Assembly (NCBI RefSeq): GCF_900166655.1
Contig: NZ_FVZB01000007.1
Span: forward strand, 806,001 to 870,000
Reading direction: 5' to 3'
DNA from: Halobacillus hunanensis
Lineage (GTDB): Bacteria > Bacillota > Bacilli > Bacillales > Halobacillaceae
Length of the DNA: 64,000 nucleotides
Under the pieces are notes generated by a model that saw only the letters and a program-made list of their open reading frames with translations, searched no databases and was not told where the DNA came from. The translations under genes and the position numbers were made by a program. Shown here in pieces: positions 25,559 through 33,377 of the stretch; position 1 is the first letter of the stretch, and each line of letters opens with the position of its first letter.

Positions 25559-26011
25559 TTTTTCATCCATGGAGAGGCCGTGTGGGAGGAGTTCTCTAAA
25601 GATAAAGGGAAATTAAGTAAAGTCGCTGAAAATATTATAAACGGTGTACATCATTTACCTGAAGTGGAAAGCAGTAACGATGATGAGGAAGAGGAATTTC
25701 CGGAAGGAAAAGTCTTATACAGAATACACAAAGGGCGTGAAAGGAAGAGTAGTGCTGTTAGAAAGAAAAAAGACAAGGCAATTGAAAGTGGGAATTTAAA
25801 ATGCGAGATATGTAAATTTGACTTTCATGAAACTTATGGGGAGTTAGGATAGGGTTTTATTGAGTGCCATCATTCTATCCCGTCTCAAAGTTTAAGACAG
25901 GGGATAAAAAAACTTAAAGATTTAGTTTTAGTTTGTTCTAACTGTCACCGGATGCTTCATAGGAAAACGCCTTGGTTAACAAAGAAACAATTAAAAAGTC
26001 TAATAAAATGA
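25559..26011 (+). pseudogene. HNH endonuclease gene with internal amber stop and lost 5' end
   Basis: The open frame gives WEEFSKDKGKLSKVAENII..., then LKCEICKFDFHETYGELG, where TAG interrupts at 25850-25852. The same frame continues after the stop with GFIECHHSIP and LVLVCSNCHRMLH, completing the HNH zinc finger (two CxxC pairs, with the catalytic His of the HH pair). One codon change therefore splits the active site. The start is also missing, because a TGA lies at 25556-25558 with the tRNA-Val fragment just before it. It is a disabled restriction-type HNH nuclease gene. Confidence 0.8.
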
Positions 26012-26030
26012 TAGGGGAGGAATTAAGATA

Positions 26031-26873
26031 ATGTCTGATATAGTAAAAAACCAACATTACGTGCCCCAGTTTTATTTAAATTACTTTGCAAACAAAAATG
26101 GTCGAATATTTGTCTACGATAAAATAAATGAAAAGAAATTTCCATCGAACTCAAGAGGTATTGCTAGTGAAGGTTACTTTTATGACATTATAAAAGGGAA
26201 AATGCAAAGTATTGAGAAGTATTTAAACAGAGATTATGAAAGTGCATTTAGTAAATATCTGCCCTCGTTAATTCAGAGACTTGAAAATGATGAGGATTTC
26301 TATTTAACAAGTGATGATAAAAAAGAGATAGCCTCCTTTCTTTCCTTACAATACGTAAGAACAAAAAGATTTCGTGAAGAATCGGTAAGATTATTTACTA
26401 GCCAGGATATATATCATTCAGAGGCTTTCTTACCCCCGAAAATGGGACACATAATTTTATTTTCTGACCCGGATCTATTAGACAATATTTCAGCTAACTT
26501 ACTCCAAAATTATTACTGGGTAATTGGAAAGAATGAAACGAGTGAATTCTTTTATACTTCAGATAACCCTTTTGCCCAAAGGGAATCCATGAGAGAAGTT
26601 CACAAAAAACATCAGAAAGAATTTGCTGATTTTTCGTTGTTAAGTTATGAAATTGCTCTCCCTTTAACACCCAAGTATTTAATTACATTCTATATTAAAG
26701 ATAAACAATTCGAAGAACTAAAAGATATAGACGGCACAGTGTACAGTTTCAATAAAGACAATGTTCAATGGTTTAATAACTTACAGTTTATGAAGTGTTA
26801 TCGTCAACTATACTCATGTACTGACGACTTCACTTTTGTTGAAAATATATGGGGAATGATGGGGGGAGAGTAA
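26031..26873 (+). CDS. DUF4238 domain protein
   Basis: The N-terminal phrase KNQHYVPQFYLNYFANKNGRI is the hallmark of DUF4238, a family with no proven function, often found near defence genes and mobile elements. The central part (EIASFLSLQYVRTKRFRE, then FFYTSDNPF) also fits the family, and the 280-residue length is normal. ATG 26031 has a GGGGAGG site. It lies 20 bases after the broken HNH gene. The DUF call is firm; a defence role is only suggested by context. Confidence 0.82.
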   Translation: MSDIVKNQHYVPQFYLNYFANKNGRIFVYDKINEKKFPSNSRGIASEGYFYDIIKGKMQSIEKYLNRDYESAFSKYLPSLIQRLENDEDFYLTSDDKKEIASFLSLQYVRTKRFREESVRLFTSQDIYHSEAFLPPKMGHIILFSDPDLLDNISANLLQNYYWVIGKNETSEFFYTSDNPFAQRESMREVHKKHQKEFADFSLLSYEIALPLTPKYLITFYIKDKQFEELKDIDGTVYSFNKDNVQWFNNLQFMKCYRQLYSCTDDFTFVENIWGMMGGE

Positions 26874-26877
26874 TGTT

Positions 26878-27153
26878 TTCACATATGAGCATTTAGAGGA
26901 AGTACCGATTCATTTGAAAACTAAAAATCAATTATTAGATTTAGGTTTAGAACCTGACGACCAAAATGATGGATGTACCGATCTTATGGTCTATTCAATA
27001 GATTATACCGAAGCAAATAATATGACTCCTATGACCCATCGTTTATATGGTATTGCTGACATTAAGCCTCTTCAGGTGAATGACAATACGTTAACAATCG
27101 GTAATATATGTAAATCTTTATATGACTTATCTCTGATGGAAAATGTATCGTAA
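26878..27153 (+). pseudogene. Fragment of an unidentified gene
   Basis: The frame reads TYEHLEEVPIHLKTKNQLLDLGLEPDDQNDG then a stretch ending IADIKPL. It has no good start codon or ribosome site; the upstream in-frame stop is at 26857-26859. The K-T-K-x-QL-x3-GL-x-P phrase resembles one seen in plasmid and phage proteins. The 3' end overlaps the gene on the other strand. I regard it as a leftover fragment. Confidence 0.4.
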
Positions 27154-27555
27154 ACTTCCCCTGATTGTAGAAAATCATCTATCGCCCAGTATTCAGGATT
27201 GCAGATGAATGTCCAATAACCTGTTGAAAGAAGTTTATTACTATTTCTTGTTTTGACTATTTCATAAGGCTTGTACCTTTTGATATTGTCATCTGTAGTA
27301 AATCTAAAAGTTCTTTCCTTATCGTAATACCATGGTTCATCAAAAAAATCCAGAATGGACAGCATTAAAAGACTTTGTATCTTTTCCTATATACTTTTTC
27401 AACCAGTCGGCTGCTTTTTGGATGGAAGGTAATTCTATTAACTCAACACCGTTTTCAAAAATAATTACCGGTTTGTCTCTTTTATTAACTGCAATCGGCT
27501 TCCTTAATTCCATAAAACCACTCCAATTTCCATAATATTTGTTATAATATACCAC
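27072..27555 (-). pseudogene. Frameshifted gene of unknown function
   Basis: Two minus-strand frames join naturally: the first (27555 down to about 27348) ends ...SFNAVHSGFF and the second continues DEPWYYDKERTFRFTTDDN to 27072. The join lies in a run of seven As on the plus strand (27342-27348). With six, the frame is continuous, giving about 160 residues. The N-terminal part PVIIFENGVELIELPSIQKAADWLKKY resembles phage-type NUMOD1-like segments. This is either a true frameshift mutation or a base-calling error in the homopolymer. Confidence 0.6.
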
Positions 27556-27580
27556 ACATAGATTGTTAGGGAGGCACTGA

Positions 27581-28567
27581 ATGAAATACGTTTATGTTAT
27601 AAGCTTACATAATTTAAAAACTGAAAAACTCTACAATAAGGGAAAGTTAGCAATAGAGGGGTTAAGAATATCTAATAGCAGTAAGAGGTTGGAAGATATG
27701 ATAGGTAGTGATAATGGTTTTTTCAAAAAAGCAGTTGGCGAATTGGAATTTAACAGTTTGTTTGAGAATCCATACATGTACACTACGGGTAAAATCCCTG
27801 AGGGCTATTACGTTGAAGATCATATTTCAAAAGTAGAATTTTTAGATGAACATATGAGGTTAACTCAATCATATTGCAATTATCTATGGATGGAAAAAGA
27901 CAATGGTGTTTCTATGGACACAGGGTTTATATATATTAAAAGTGATGACAATACTCCCGTTACTGTTACCTCTAATGTAAGATCACCTATGTTTTCTAAC
28001 GCTAACTGTAATAATGAACATGTAAAGTTTACGGATGAAGAATTGACGAATGTTAGAGAATTTGTTGAAATCCTGTTCAATAACCAGCATATTGACAAGA
28101 ATAGCGAAGAGACATTAGAAATATTGAACGATAAAAAACAAACAACTAGGATAGAACGTTTTCTATATTTATTGCAAGCTTGTAGGAACCAATATGATTT
28201 GTCCAGTAGAATTGCAATGTACTGTACTCTTTTTGAAACACTCCTCTCCACAAGTAAAAGCGAATTAACTCATAAGTTAGCAGAAAGGACGGCTAGGTTG
28301 TTAGGGGAAGATGTCGAGGAAAGGTTGGATATATATAATACAATTTCTGACGCTTATAAAGTAAGGTCATCCTTTGTACATGGTGATAGAATTGACAAAA
28401 ATAAACTTAAGAAGATAGACGTCCTAAAAAATATCTCGACTCAATTGGATGAGTATTTAAGAAACTTGATATTGTACATATTTAGCAACGAAGAACTTAG
28501 GAACCTTTATAGTGAAGACAACACTCAGGATATAGAGAGTCGGTTTAAAGAGTTAATTCTATCCTAA
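27581..28567 (+). CDS. ApeA-like HEPN domain protein
   Basis: The C-terminal third is a HEPN domain: LLQACRNQYDLSSRIAMYC..., then the Rx4H motif in YKVRSSFVHGDRID near residues 260-273, which forms the active site of many HEPN ribonucleases. The N-terminal 200 residues have no recognised domain. ApeA proteins abort phage infection, probably by cutting RNA, but those are about twice as long, so this is a shorter relative. ATG 27581 follows GGGAGG. It stands alone next to a frameshifted gene on the opposite strand. Confidence 0.7.
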   Translation: MKYVYVISLHNLKTEKLYNKGKLAIEGLRISNSSKRLEDMIGSDNGFFKKAVGELEFNSLFENPYMYTTGKIPEGYYVEDHISKVEFLDEHMRLTQSYCNYLWMEKDNGVSMDTGFIYIKSDDNTPVTVTSNVRSPMFSNANCNNEHVKFTDEELTNVREFVEILFNNQHIDKNSEETLEILNDKKQTTRIERFLYLLQACRNQYDLSSRIAMYCTLFETLLSTSKSELTHKLAERTARLLGEDVEERLDIYNTISDAYKVRSSFVHGDRIDKNKLKKIDVLKNISTQLDEYLRNLILYIFSNEELRNLYSEDNTQDIESRFKELILS

Positions 28568-28707
28568 AAACTGTCGAACCATAAGGAAATCACTTGTATG
28601 ATTGTTATAAATCGTGTGAACAGATTTTTTTATACAAAACCAATTAATTGCGAATTACGTTTAATATCAGTCCTTGAAGATACATAAAGGTAAATGAAAA
28701 TTTAAGC

Positions 28708-28764
28708 ACGACTCAAAATCATGTTCCTCATGGAGTGCCGGTTCGACCCTGCCTACCGGTACTA
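28708..28764 (+). repeat. 3' fragment of tRNA-Leu(CAA), attachment-site copy B
   Basis: The 57 bases align without gaps to copy A (10321-10377), with seven differences. The copy has GCAC directly before it, which is closer to a true anticodon stem than copy A, but its T stem is damaged (GCCGG against CCTGC). The 5' half of the tRNA is absent. Together the copies bound an 18.4-kb island as direct repeats. Confidence 0.8.
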
Positions 28765-28793
28765 TTTCTAACAACTCAAACCATTGGTATGAA

Positions 28794-28822
28794 GGGCTTT
28801 CCATAATCGGAAGCCTTTTTAT
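28794..28822 (+). terminator. Terminator following tRNA-Leu fragment B
   Basis: GGCTTTCC pairs with GGAAGCC (28795-28815, one base unpaired), followed by five Ts. Position matches the terminator behind copy A. Confidence 0.7.
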
Positions 28823-28824
28823 TT

Positions 28825-29512
28825 GCCTTTTTATTTGCCTTTTTATATAACACTTTATTGAGAGGACAAGAAGCAAGGTTGAGGAGCTAACTAAGAATTA
28901 ACTTACTGATCTCTCTTTAAGAGGTGGGAAATATCTAATCACTTGAGTTCCTGGCTAAATTGTACACTTAATTGCAGAGGAATATTTTAAGAACTACCTA
29001 GCATTAATGAAAATATGAGTGAAATCTGGCTATAAAAGAGTTTCATGATGGAGTTAGAAGTGGGGCTATTACTCCTAATAAAGATACATGCCAGCTCGCG
29101 ATTAACTGACATACTTTTTGACATACTATTACTCATATTTGTTTAGAATTCAATGGTAAATGTATTTTAATTGAATTCTTTGAAAGCTTTAATCTACGAT
29201 TTTTTGGAGTTTTAATATACTCTATTTACTTAGAAGAAACCATGGGCGGCATGATGTGATAGCCCCCAAAACCCTTTCATCATAGGGTTTGATAACAATT
29301 TGACTGGATTTTGGCTGGTTTAAAAATTGTTAACTAGATCTACAGGCCTCTCAAGAGTTCATAAACTTTTGAGAGATTCTTTTATCCTTAAATATGAGCC
29401 GGGGGAGGTATCTTCTACAAGTCAGTTACTATCTGTCGGAGAGGTAGCGTTAACATTCCAAGTGTATGGGCATATGATGGTTTATAATCATTTGCCCATG
29501 GAGGAATGTTGT
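28825..29512. other. Non-coding stretch with att-like repeats and hairpins
   Basis: No gene is supported from 28825 to 29512. AAACCCT...AGGGTTT forms a hairpin at about 29269-29290. TGACTGG at 29301 and TGGCTGG at 29312 repeat the pair found at 18461-18478 with the same spacing. CTCTCAAGAG at about 29348 pairs with CTTTTGAGAG and is followed by a T-rich run, a possible terminator. These features fit an old element boundary. Confidence 0.45.
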
Positions 29513-30094
29513 GTGAATAACTTTTCTTATATGTATCCTTACCCGAACGCCTATGCTGATGTACCAATGTGTAATTGTAGAAGTATGATGGGTCCTGATG
29601 ATTGGTACATGGCAAATAGACCAGGTTATGAAAATCAATGTTGGCGATATCCAAACACGCAGGTTTATACCGGTGCTAAATTTACAGATTATGGGAAAGA
29701 GCCCTTTGTAGTGAATATTAACCAAGTTACTCAGCAAAACAATACATTTCGAACTACTATATGGACGGGAAACCATTTGCAAGTAACATTAATGAGTATT
29801 AACGTTGGAGAAGATATAGGCTTGGAGGTTCACCCTGACGTGGATCAATTTTTACGTATTGAAAAAGGCCAAGGATTTGTTCAAATGGGCAATAGCGAAG
29901 ATAATTTGAACTTCATAAGGCATGTCGGTGAGGACGCTGCTATTATGGTGCCTGCTGGTACATGGCATAATCTAACCAATACAGGCAATACGCCGTTAAA
30001 GCTTTACACAATCTATGCACCGCCTGAACATCCATTTGGTACCGTCCATCAAACAAAAGCAGATGCAATAGCTGCCGAAGATAGTTATGGTTAA
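29513..30094 (+). CDS. Cupin domain protein
   Basis: The first 50 residues are rich in Tyr, Pro, Met and Cys (YMYPYPNAYADVPMCNCR), as in some Bacillus spore-surface proteins. A cupin domain follows: the metal-binding block GLEVHPDVDQFLRIEKGQG (one His of the usual pair is present, H-x-D-x-D-x-F) and the second block MVPAGTWHNLTNTGN with its His. The start is GTG 29513, eight bases after GGAGG; ATG 29498 is in frame but overlaps that site. Substrate unknown; a spore-coat or sugar-isomerase-like role is possible. Confidence 0.75.
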   Translation: MNNFSYMYPYPNAYADVPMCNCRSMMGPDDWYMANRPGYENQCWRYPNTQVYTGAKFTDYGKEPFVVNINQVTQQNNTFRTTIWTGNHLQVTLMSINVGEDIGLEVHPDVDQFLRIEKGQGFVQMGNSEDNLNFIRHVGEDAAIMVPAGTWHNLTNTGNTPLKLYTIYAPPEHPFGTVHQTKADAIAAEDSYG

Positions 30095-30118
30095 TTATCA
30101 AAAAATAGATTTATACTA

Positions 30119-30157
30119 CAAAAGAGCACAATTCCTGAGTGGGTTTGTGCTCTTTAG
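30119..30157 (+). terminator. Terminator after the cupin gene
   Basis: AAAGAGCACA at 30121-30130 pairs with TGTGCTCTTT at 30146-30155. The stem is perfect over ten bases. The remaining bases to the IS21 copy 2 border at 30397 show nothing I can name. Confidence 0.75.
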
Positions 30158-30432
30158 GGTACGAAAAGCGCCATAATTAAACCGAAACTTGATATCAATA
30201 GAACTTCGCAGAGCAATACTTACAAATGTAGAGTCTCAATTTGCATATAAAATCATGATAAGTTTCTTTAAAGCTGTTTATGGTTCTAAACGAGCAATAT
30301 AACCAAAAATCGGCTGCTTCTTTAGATAGGTTCGCTTTGAGTAGAAAGTAGGAGAGCCATCATTTATTTGCCTCACCTACATGAATCATCTCCTTCTGTG
30401 ACCGTCAAGTAAAATGACACAATTTCTGCTTG

Positions 30433-31197
30433 TTAATTTGAAACACTTTGCTGCCCAAATATGGTTTTTCGGTGCTTCATTCGCCAACTGTCTTCATTTA
30501 AATGAATGATTTCCACTCGATGTAATATACGATCTAGAATCGCGGTTGTAATTGCCTGATCTCCTAATAATTCACCCCATTCTTTAGGGCCTTTATTGGA
30601 CGTTAATATAATCGATGTTTGATTGTACAGATCATTGATCAAATGAAAAAACATATTGGATTCCTGTTTGTCCATTGCCATAAACATTAAATCGTCAATG
30701 ATAACTAGATCTGCTTCTCGTATTCTCTTCATTCTCGTTTTCGATTTCCTTGTGATTTCTTCTGTCTTTAATACATGAATGAGGTCACCCATCGTAGTAA
30801 AAATCACTTTATATCCTTGATTGAGAGCCTCAATGCCTAGCCCAATCGATAGGTGGGTTTTGCCGACACCTGGCGGTCCAAGGAAAATAATATTATATAG
30901 CTGCTCCATCCACGTTAAGTCCTTTAACTGATTTAGTTTCTTTGAACTTAATGCTTTCTGTTCTTTTAAATCGTATTCTTCCAGAGTGCTGAAAAACGGG
31001 AACGTTGCCCATTTAAACCGTTTCTCTAATAGCTTTTCTTCTCTGCGCTTTTGTTCATAGGTTGCCACATCCAGGAGAAACTGAGTAAAGGATGCGTCCT
31101 TTTGCTCAGCTTCTCTTATGAGTGTAGGAAGATGGTTAGCTGTTTCGGTCAGGCGGAGGGTTTTCATCAAATCTTGTAATTGATTCAGCTGACTCAA
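30433..31197 (-). CDS. istB: IS21-family helper ATPase IstB (copy 2)
   Basis: The 254-residue AAA+ protein has Walker A GPPGVGKTHLSIGLG and Walker B LVIIDDLMFMAMDKQ. The C-terminal region TTAILDRILHRVEIIHL is the conserved end of IstB. Four-base overlap with istA, as in copy 1. Compared with copy 1, the Walker B region differs (DDLM in place of DEMG), in line with a separate subgroup. Confidence 0.93.
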   Translation of the reverse strand: MSQLNQLQDLMKTLRLTETANHLPTLIREAEQKDASFTQFLLDVATYEQKRREEKLLEKRFKWATFPFFSTLEEYDLKEQKALSSKKLNQLKDLTWMEQLYNIIFLGPPGVGKTHLSIGLGIEALNQGYKVIFTTMGDLIHVLKTEEITRKSKTRMKRIREADLVIIDDLMFMAMDKQESNMFFHLINDLYNQTSIILTSNKGPKEWGELLGDQAITTAILDRILHRVEIIHLNEDSWRMKHRKTIFGQQSVSN

Positions 31198-32762
31198 TTA
31201 GACTCACCCTCCAATATTTCAGTATAGGCATTTACTGTTCTCTTTTGGGCTTCCGTATCCATGAGCCAGCCTGAAATCTTATTTATTGATGATACAGCCC
31301 GGGCGTTATCGTTTACTGTATCATCAGCTTGGCGTTGTCGTTTGATGTATGAAACGATATCGCTAAAATCTGTCGCACTATAAAGATTTCTTTTCACACA
31401 TTCTTTCAGTGCTGCTGATAAGATTGCCCCATTGTTCTCCTTTGTCTGCTTTAAAATAATTTGCAGCTGATCTCTAATATACCGAGGGTAGTTTTGCCGG
31501 ATGATATTGAGATAGTCGTATGCGGAATCTACCTCTTCAAACCGTTTCGCAACCGTATCCATAAATGCATTGATGCCTTTTGTCCGATCGCGCGAATGGC
31601 TTCTATCCTTCACTAATTGGCCTTTTCCTTCAGGGATAGTGTGTTTTGCAATCAATTCTCCTGTATCGGTAATATAGATAAATAGTTGTTTATCTTCCGT
31701 TTCCTTGATACCGACGGTATCATATTTATGGAATGTTCCAAGTGGAAGAGAATACCGATTCGACAAATAACGAATTGTATTGTCCTTATGGACGCTTCTT
31801 GTTATACTATTTTCATAATTGCTTTTGATAGTTAATTTTTCTGTGACTGGTCTCAAGTGTTGCTTTTCCAAGGAGAACACTTCGACCGGTCTTTTTTTTG
31901 TTGTGTTATGGATTTTATAGTTCCCTGTTCGGTTTAGCCACTGCCAACCCTGCTCATTCCAGGAATCAATGTTGTGAAACACTCTATGTCTCGCAAAGTT
32001 ATGCTTGATAAAGCCAACCACATTTTCAATTTTCCCTTTACTTTCTGGGTCAGCTTTTCTACAAACCCGAAGGTTTAAACGCCTGGTTTCCTTATAATGT
32101 TGAAACTCTTTCGTTAAGATAAGATCCCCGCCATTTTCACTGACCACGATTAAATTATCCTGATCATAAACGATTTCTCTTGGGATTCCGCCATACCACC
32201 GAAATGCATCTTCATGTGCTTCCATCACATCCTGGGTAGTGAAAGGTCGGTCTAACCATTTTTTATATTTGTATCTCGAGTTAGACAAAACAAATGCGAT
32301 AAAGCTTAGCTTCACCCCTTGATTGTCAGGTGTTCTTTGTTTTGTATGACCAAAATCAACCTGCATTTGTTCTCCCATTGGCTGGTCAGGAATAGCTTCA
32401 TAATTCCGTGGTAGAGTCTCTTTCTCTATTCTATATTCAGTACGTAATTCTCTAACGTAAGCACGAACAGTGCTCTCGCCAATCTCCAGTGATTCATACC
32501 TTTCCTGTAACCAATCTTGCACTTGTGCTGCCGACATATCAGGATGTTCTCTCAGCCAGGATAAAATTAACGCTTTGTAAGGATCTAACTTTTTCTCTCT
32601 CGTTTTTATACTTTCTACCCATTCGGCCATCTCCGAAGGAGACTTCTGAAGGTTGCGGTACACCGTTGATCTTGATACCCCCAACTTTTCCGCCACCTTC
32701 GATTTACTAAACCCTTGCTTAATTAACTGTTGAATCTCCATATACATTTCCCACTTATCCAC
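31194..32762 (-). CDS. istA: IS21-family transposase IstA (copy 2)
   Basis: The helix-turn-helix QGFSKSKVAEKLGVSRSTVYR opens the protein, followed by the DDE core: MQVDFGHTKQ with the first Asp, EIVYDQDNLIVV with the second, and KGKIENVVGFIKHNF with the Glu. All catalytic residues are in place. The open frame extends to 32810, but GTG 32762 (MDKWEMYMEIQQ) has GGAGGG nine bases before it and is the better start. Confidence 0.9.
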   Translation of the reverse strand: MDKWEMYMEIQQLIKQGFSKSKVAEKLGVSRSTVYRNLQKSPSEMAEWVESIKTREKKLDPYKALILSWLREHPDMSAAQVQDWLQERYESLEIGESTVRAYVRELRTEYRIEKETLPRNYEAIPDQPMGEQMQVDFGHTKQRTPDNQGVKLSFIAFVLSNSRYKYKKWLDRPFTTQDVMEAHEDAFRWYGGIPREIVYDQDNLIVVSENGGDLILTKEFQHYKETRRLNLRVCRKADPESKGKIENVVGFIKHNFARHRVFHNIDSWNEQGWQWLNRTGNYKIHNTTKKRPVEVFSLEKQHLRPVTEKLTIKSNYENSITRSVHKDNTIRYLSNRYSLPLGTFHKYDTVGIKETEDKQLFIYITDTGELIAKHTIPEGKGQLVKDRSHSRDRTKGINAFMDTVAKRFEEVDSAYDYLNIIRQNYPRYIRDQLQIILKQTKENNGAILSAALKECVKRNLYSATDFSDIVSYIKRQRQADDTVNDNARAVSSINKISGWLMDTEAQKRTVNAYTEILEGESN

Positions 32763-32946
32763 CTTTTCTGCGCCCTCCATTGATGTCTGTATAATAATCT
32801 TACATATCATACAATGGGAGAACTATATATTTTACTGGTATATTTGGGTAAATAAGTGTTTCTTCTAATCTAGCGGAAACTGTCTACTTTAGTTTAGCAG
32901 TCACACCTTCCTTCTGTAAATCAAGATTTAACAAGGAATTTAGGAG

Positions 32947-33282
32947 TTACATGGTATATATGTTTTGTAATAATGTTCTAACGGAGGCTAAAGAAACACG
33001 TGTCTGCGTTTTATCCTTTTCTTTGATAGCGGCGGAAAGTTGATTTATACTCTCATACAACCCTTCATACTCTTCCTCATCTCCCAATAATTGCAATGTC
33101 CATTTTTTCCCTTCATATAAACTTTTTAATTCTGTAGTCCCATTTGTTAATTGTTCCCACTCGGAATGATTTAAAGAATTTTGAAGCTCATCGATTTGAT
33201 TAAAAAATATATCCCCTCCTATCCGATTTGTACATCCTGTTACGATTACCAGTAAGAATAGAAGGATTCCTTTTTTTAACAT
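32947..33282 (-). CDS. DUF4363 family lipoprotein
   Basis: The N-terminus MLKKGILLFLLVIVTGC is a lipoprotein signal with lipobox VTGC. The rest (about 95 residues) is helical and matches the DUF4363 pattern (NQIDELQNSLNHSEWEQLTNG...WTLQLLGDEEE). I use ATG 33282 because GGGGGAA lies before it; the frame is open to 33324. DUF4363 genes commonly lie beside DUF421 genes, as here in divergent orientation, and may modulate that protein at the outer face of the membrane. Confidence 0.75.
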   Translation of the reverse strand: MLKKGILLFLLVIVTGCTNRIGGDIFFNQIDELQNSLNHSEWEQLTNGTTELKSLYEGKKWTLQLLGDEEEYEGLYESINQLSAAIKEKDKTQTRVSLASVRTLLQNIYTM

Positions 33283-33377
33283 AGTTAATTCCCCCTTTTG
33301 AATGTATAGTCCTATGTTGTCCAATAATAAAGAATAGTTTCAGATCAATGTTCATTTGTTAATTGGAGGGATTTTGA

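Larger units (their letters stand above)
30397..32905 (-). mobile_element. IS21-family insertion sequence, copy 2 (different from copy 1)
   Basis: The ends match as imperfect inverted repeats: left TGTGACCGTCAAGTAAAATG, right reading inward TGTGACTGCTAAACTAAAGT, and both continue with CA-TTTC blocks. A 5-bp target duplication CCTTC flanks it at 30392-30396 and 32906-32910. It encodes istA and istB on the minus strand, but these differ strongly from those of copy 1, so the two are separate IS21 lineages. Confidence 0.9.

Noticed and set aside
28667-28876. Open frame of 69 residues on the minus strand at 28.7 kb
   Set aside because: It crosses the tRNA-Leu fragment and its terminator, so it is a by-product of that sequence.
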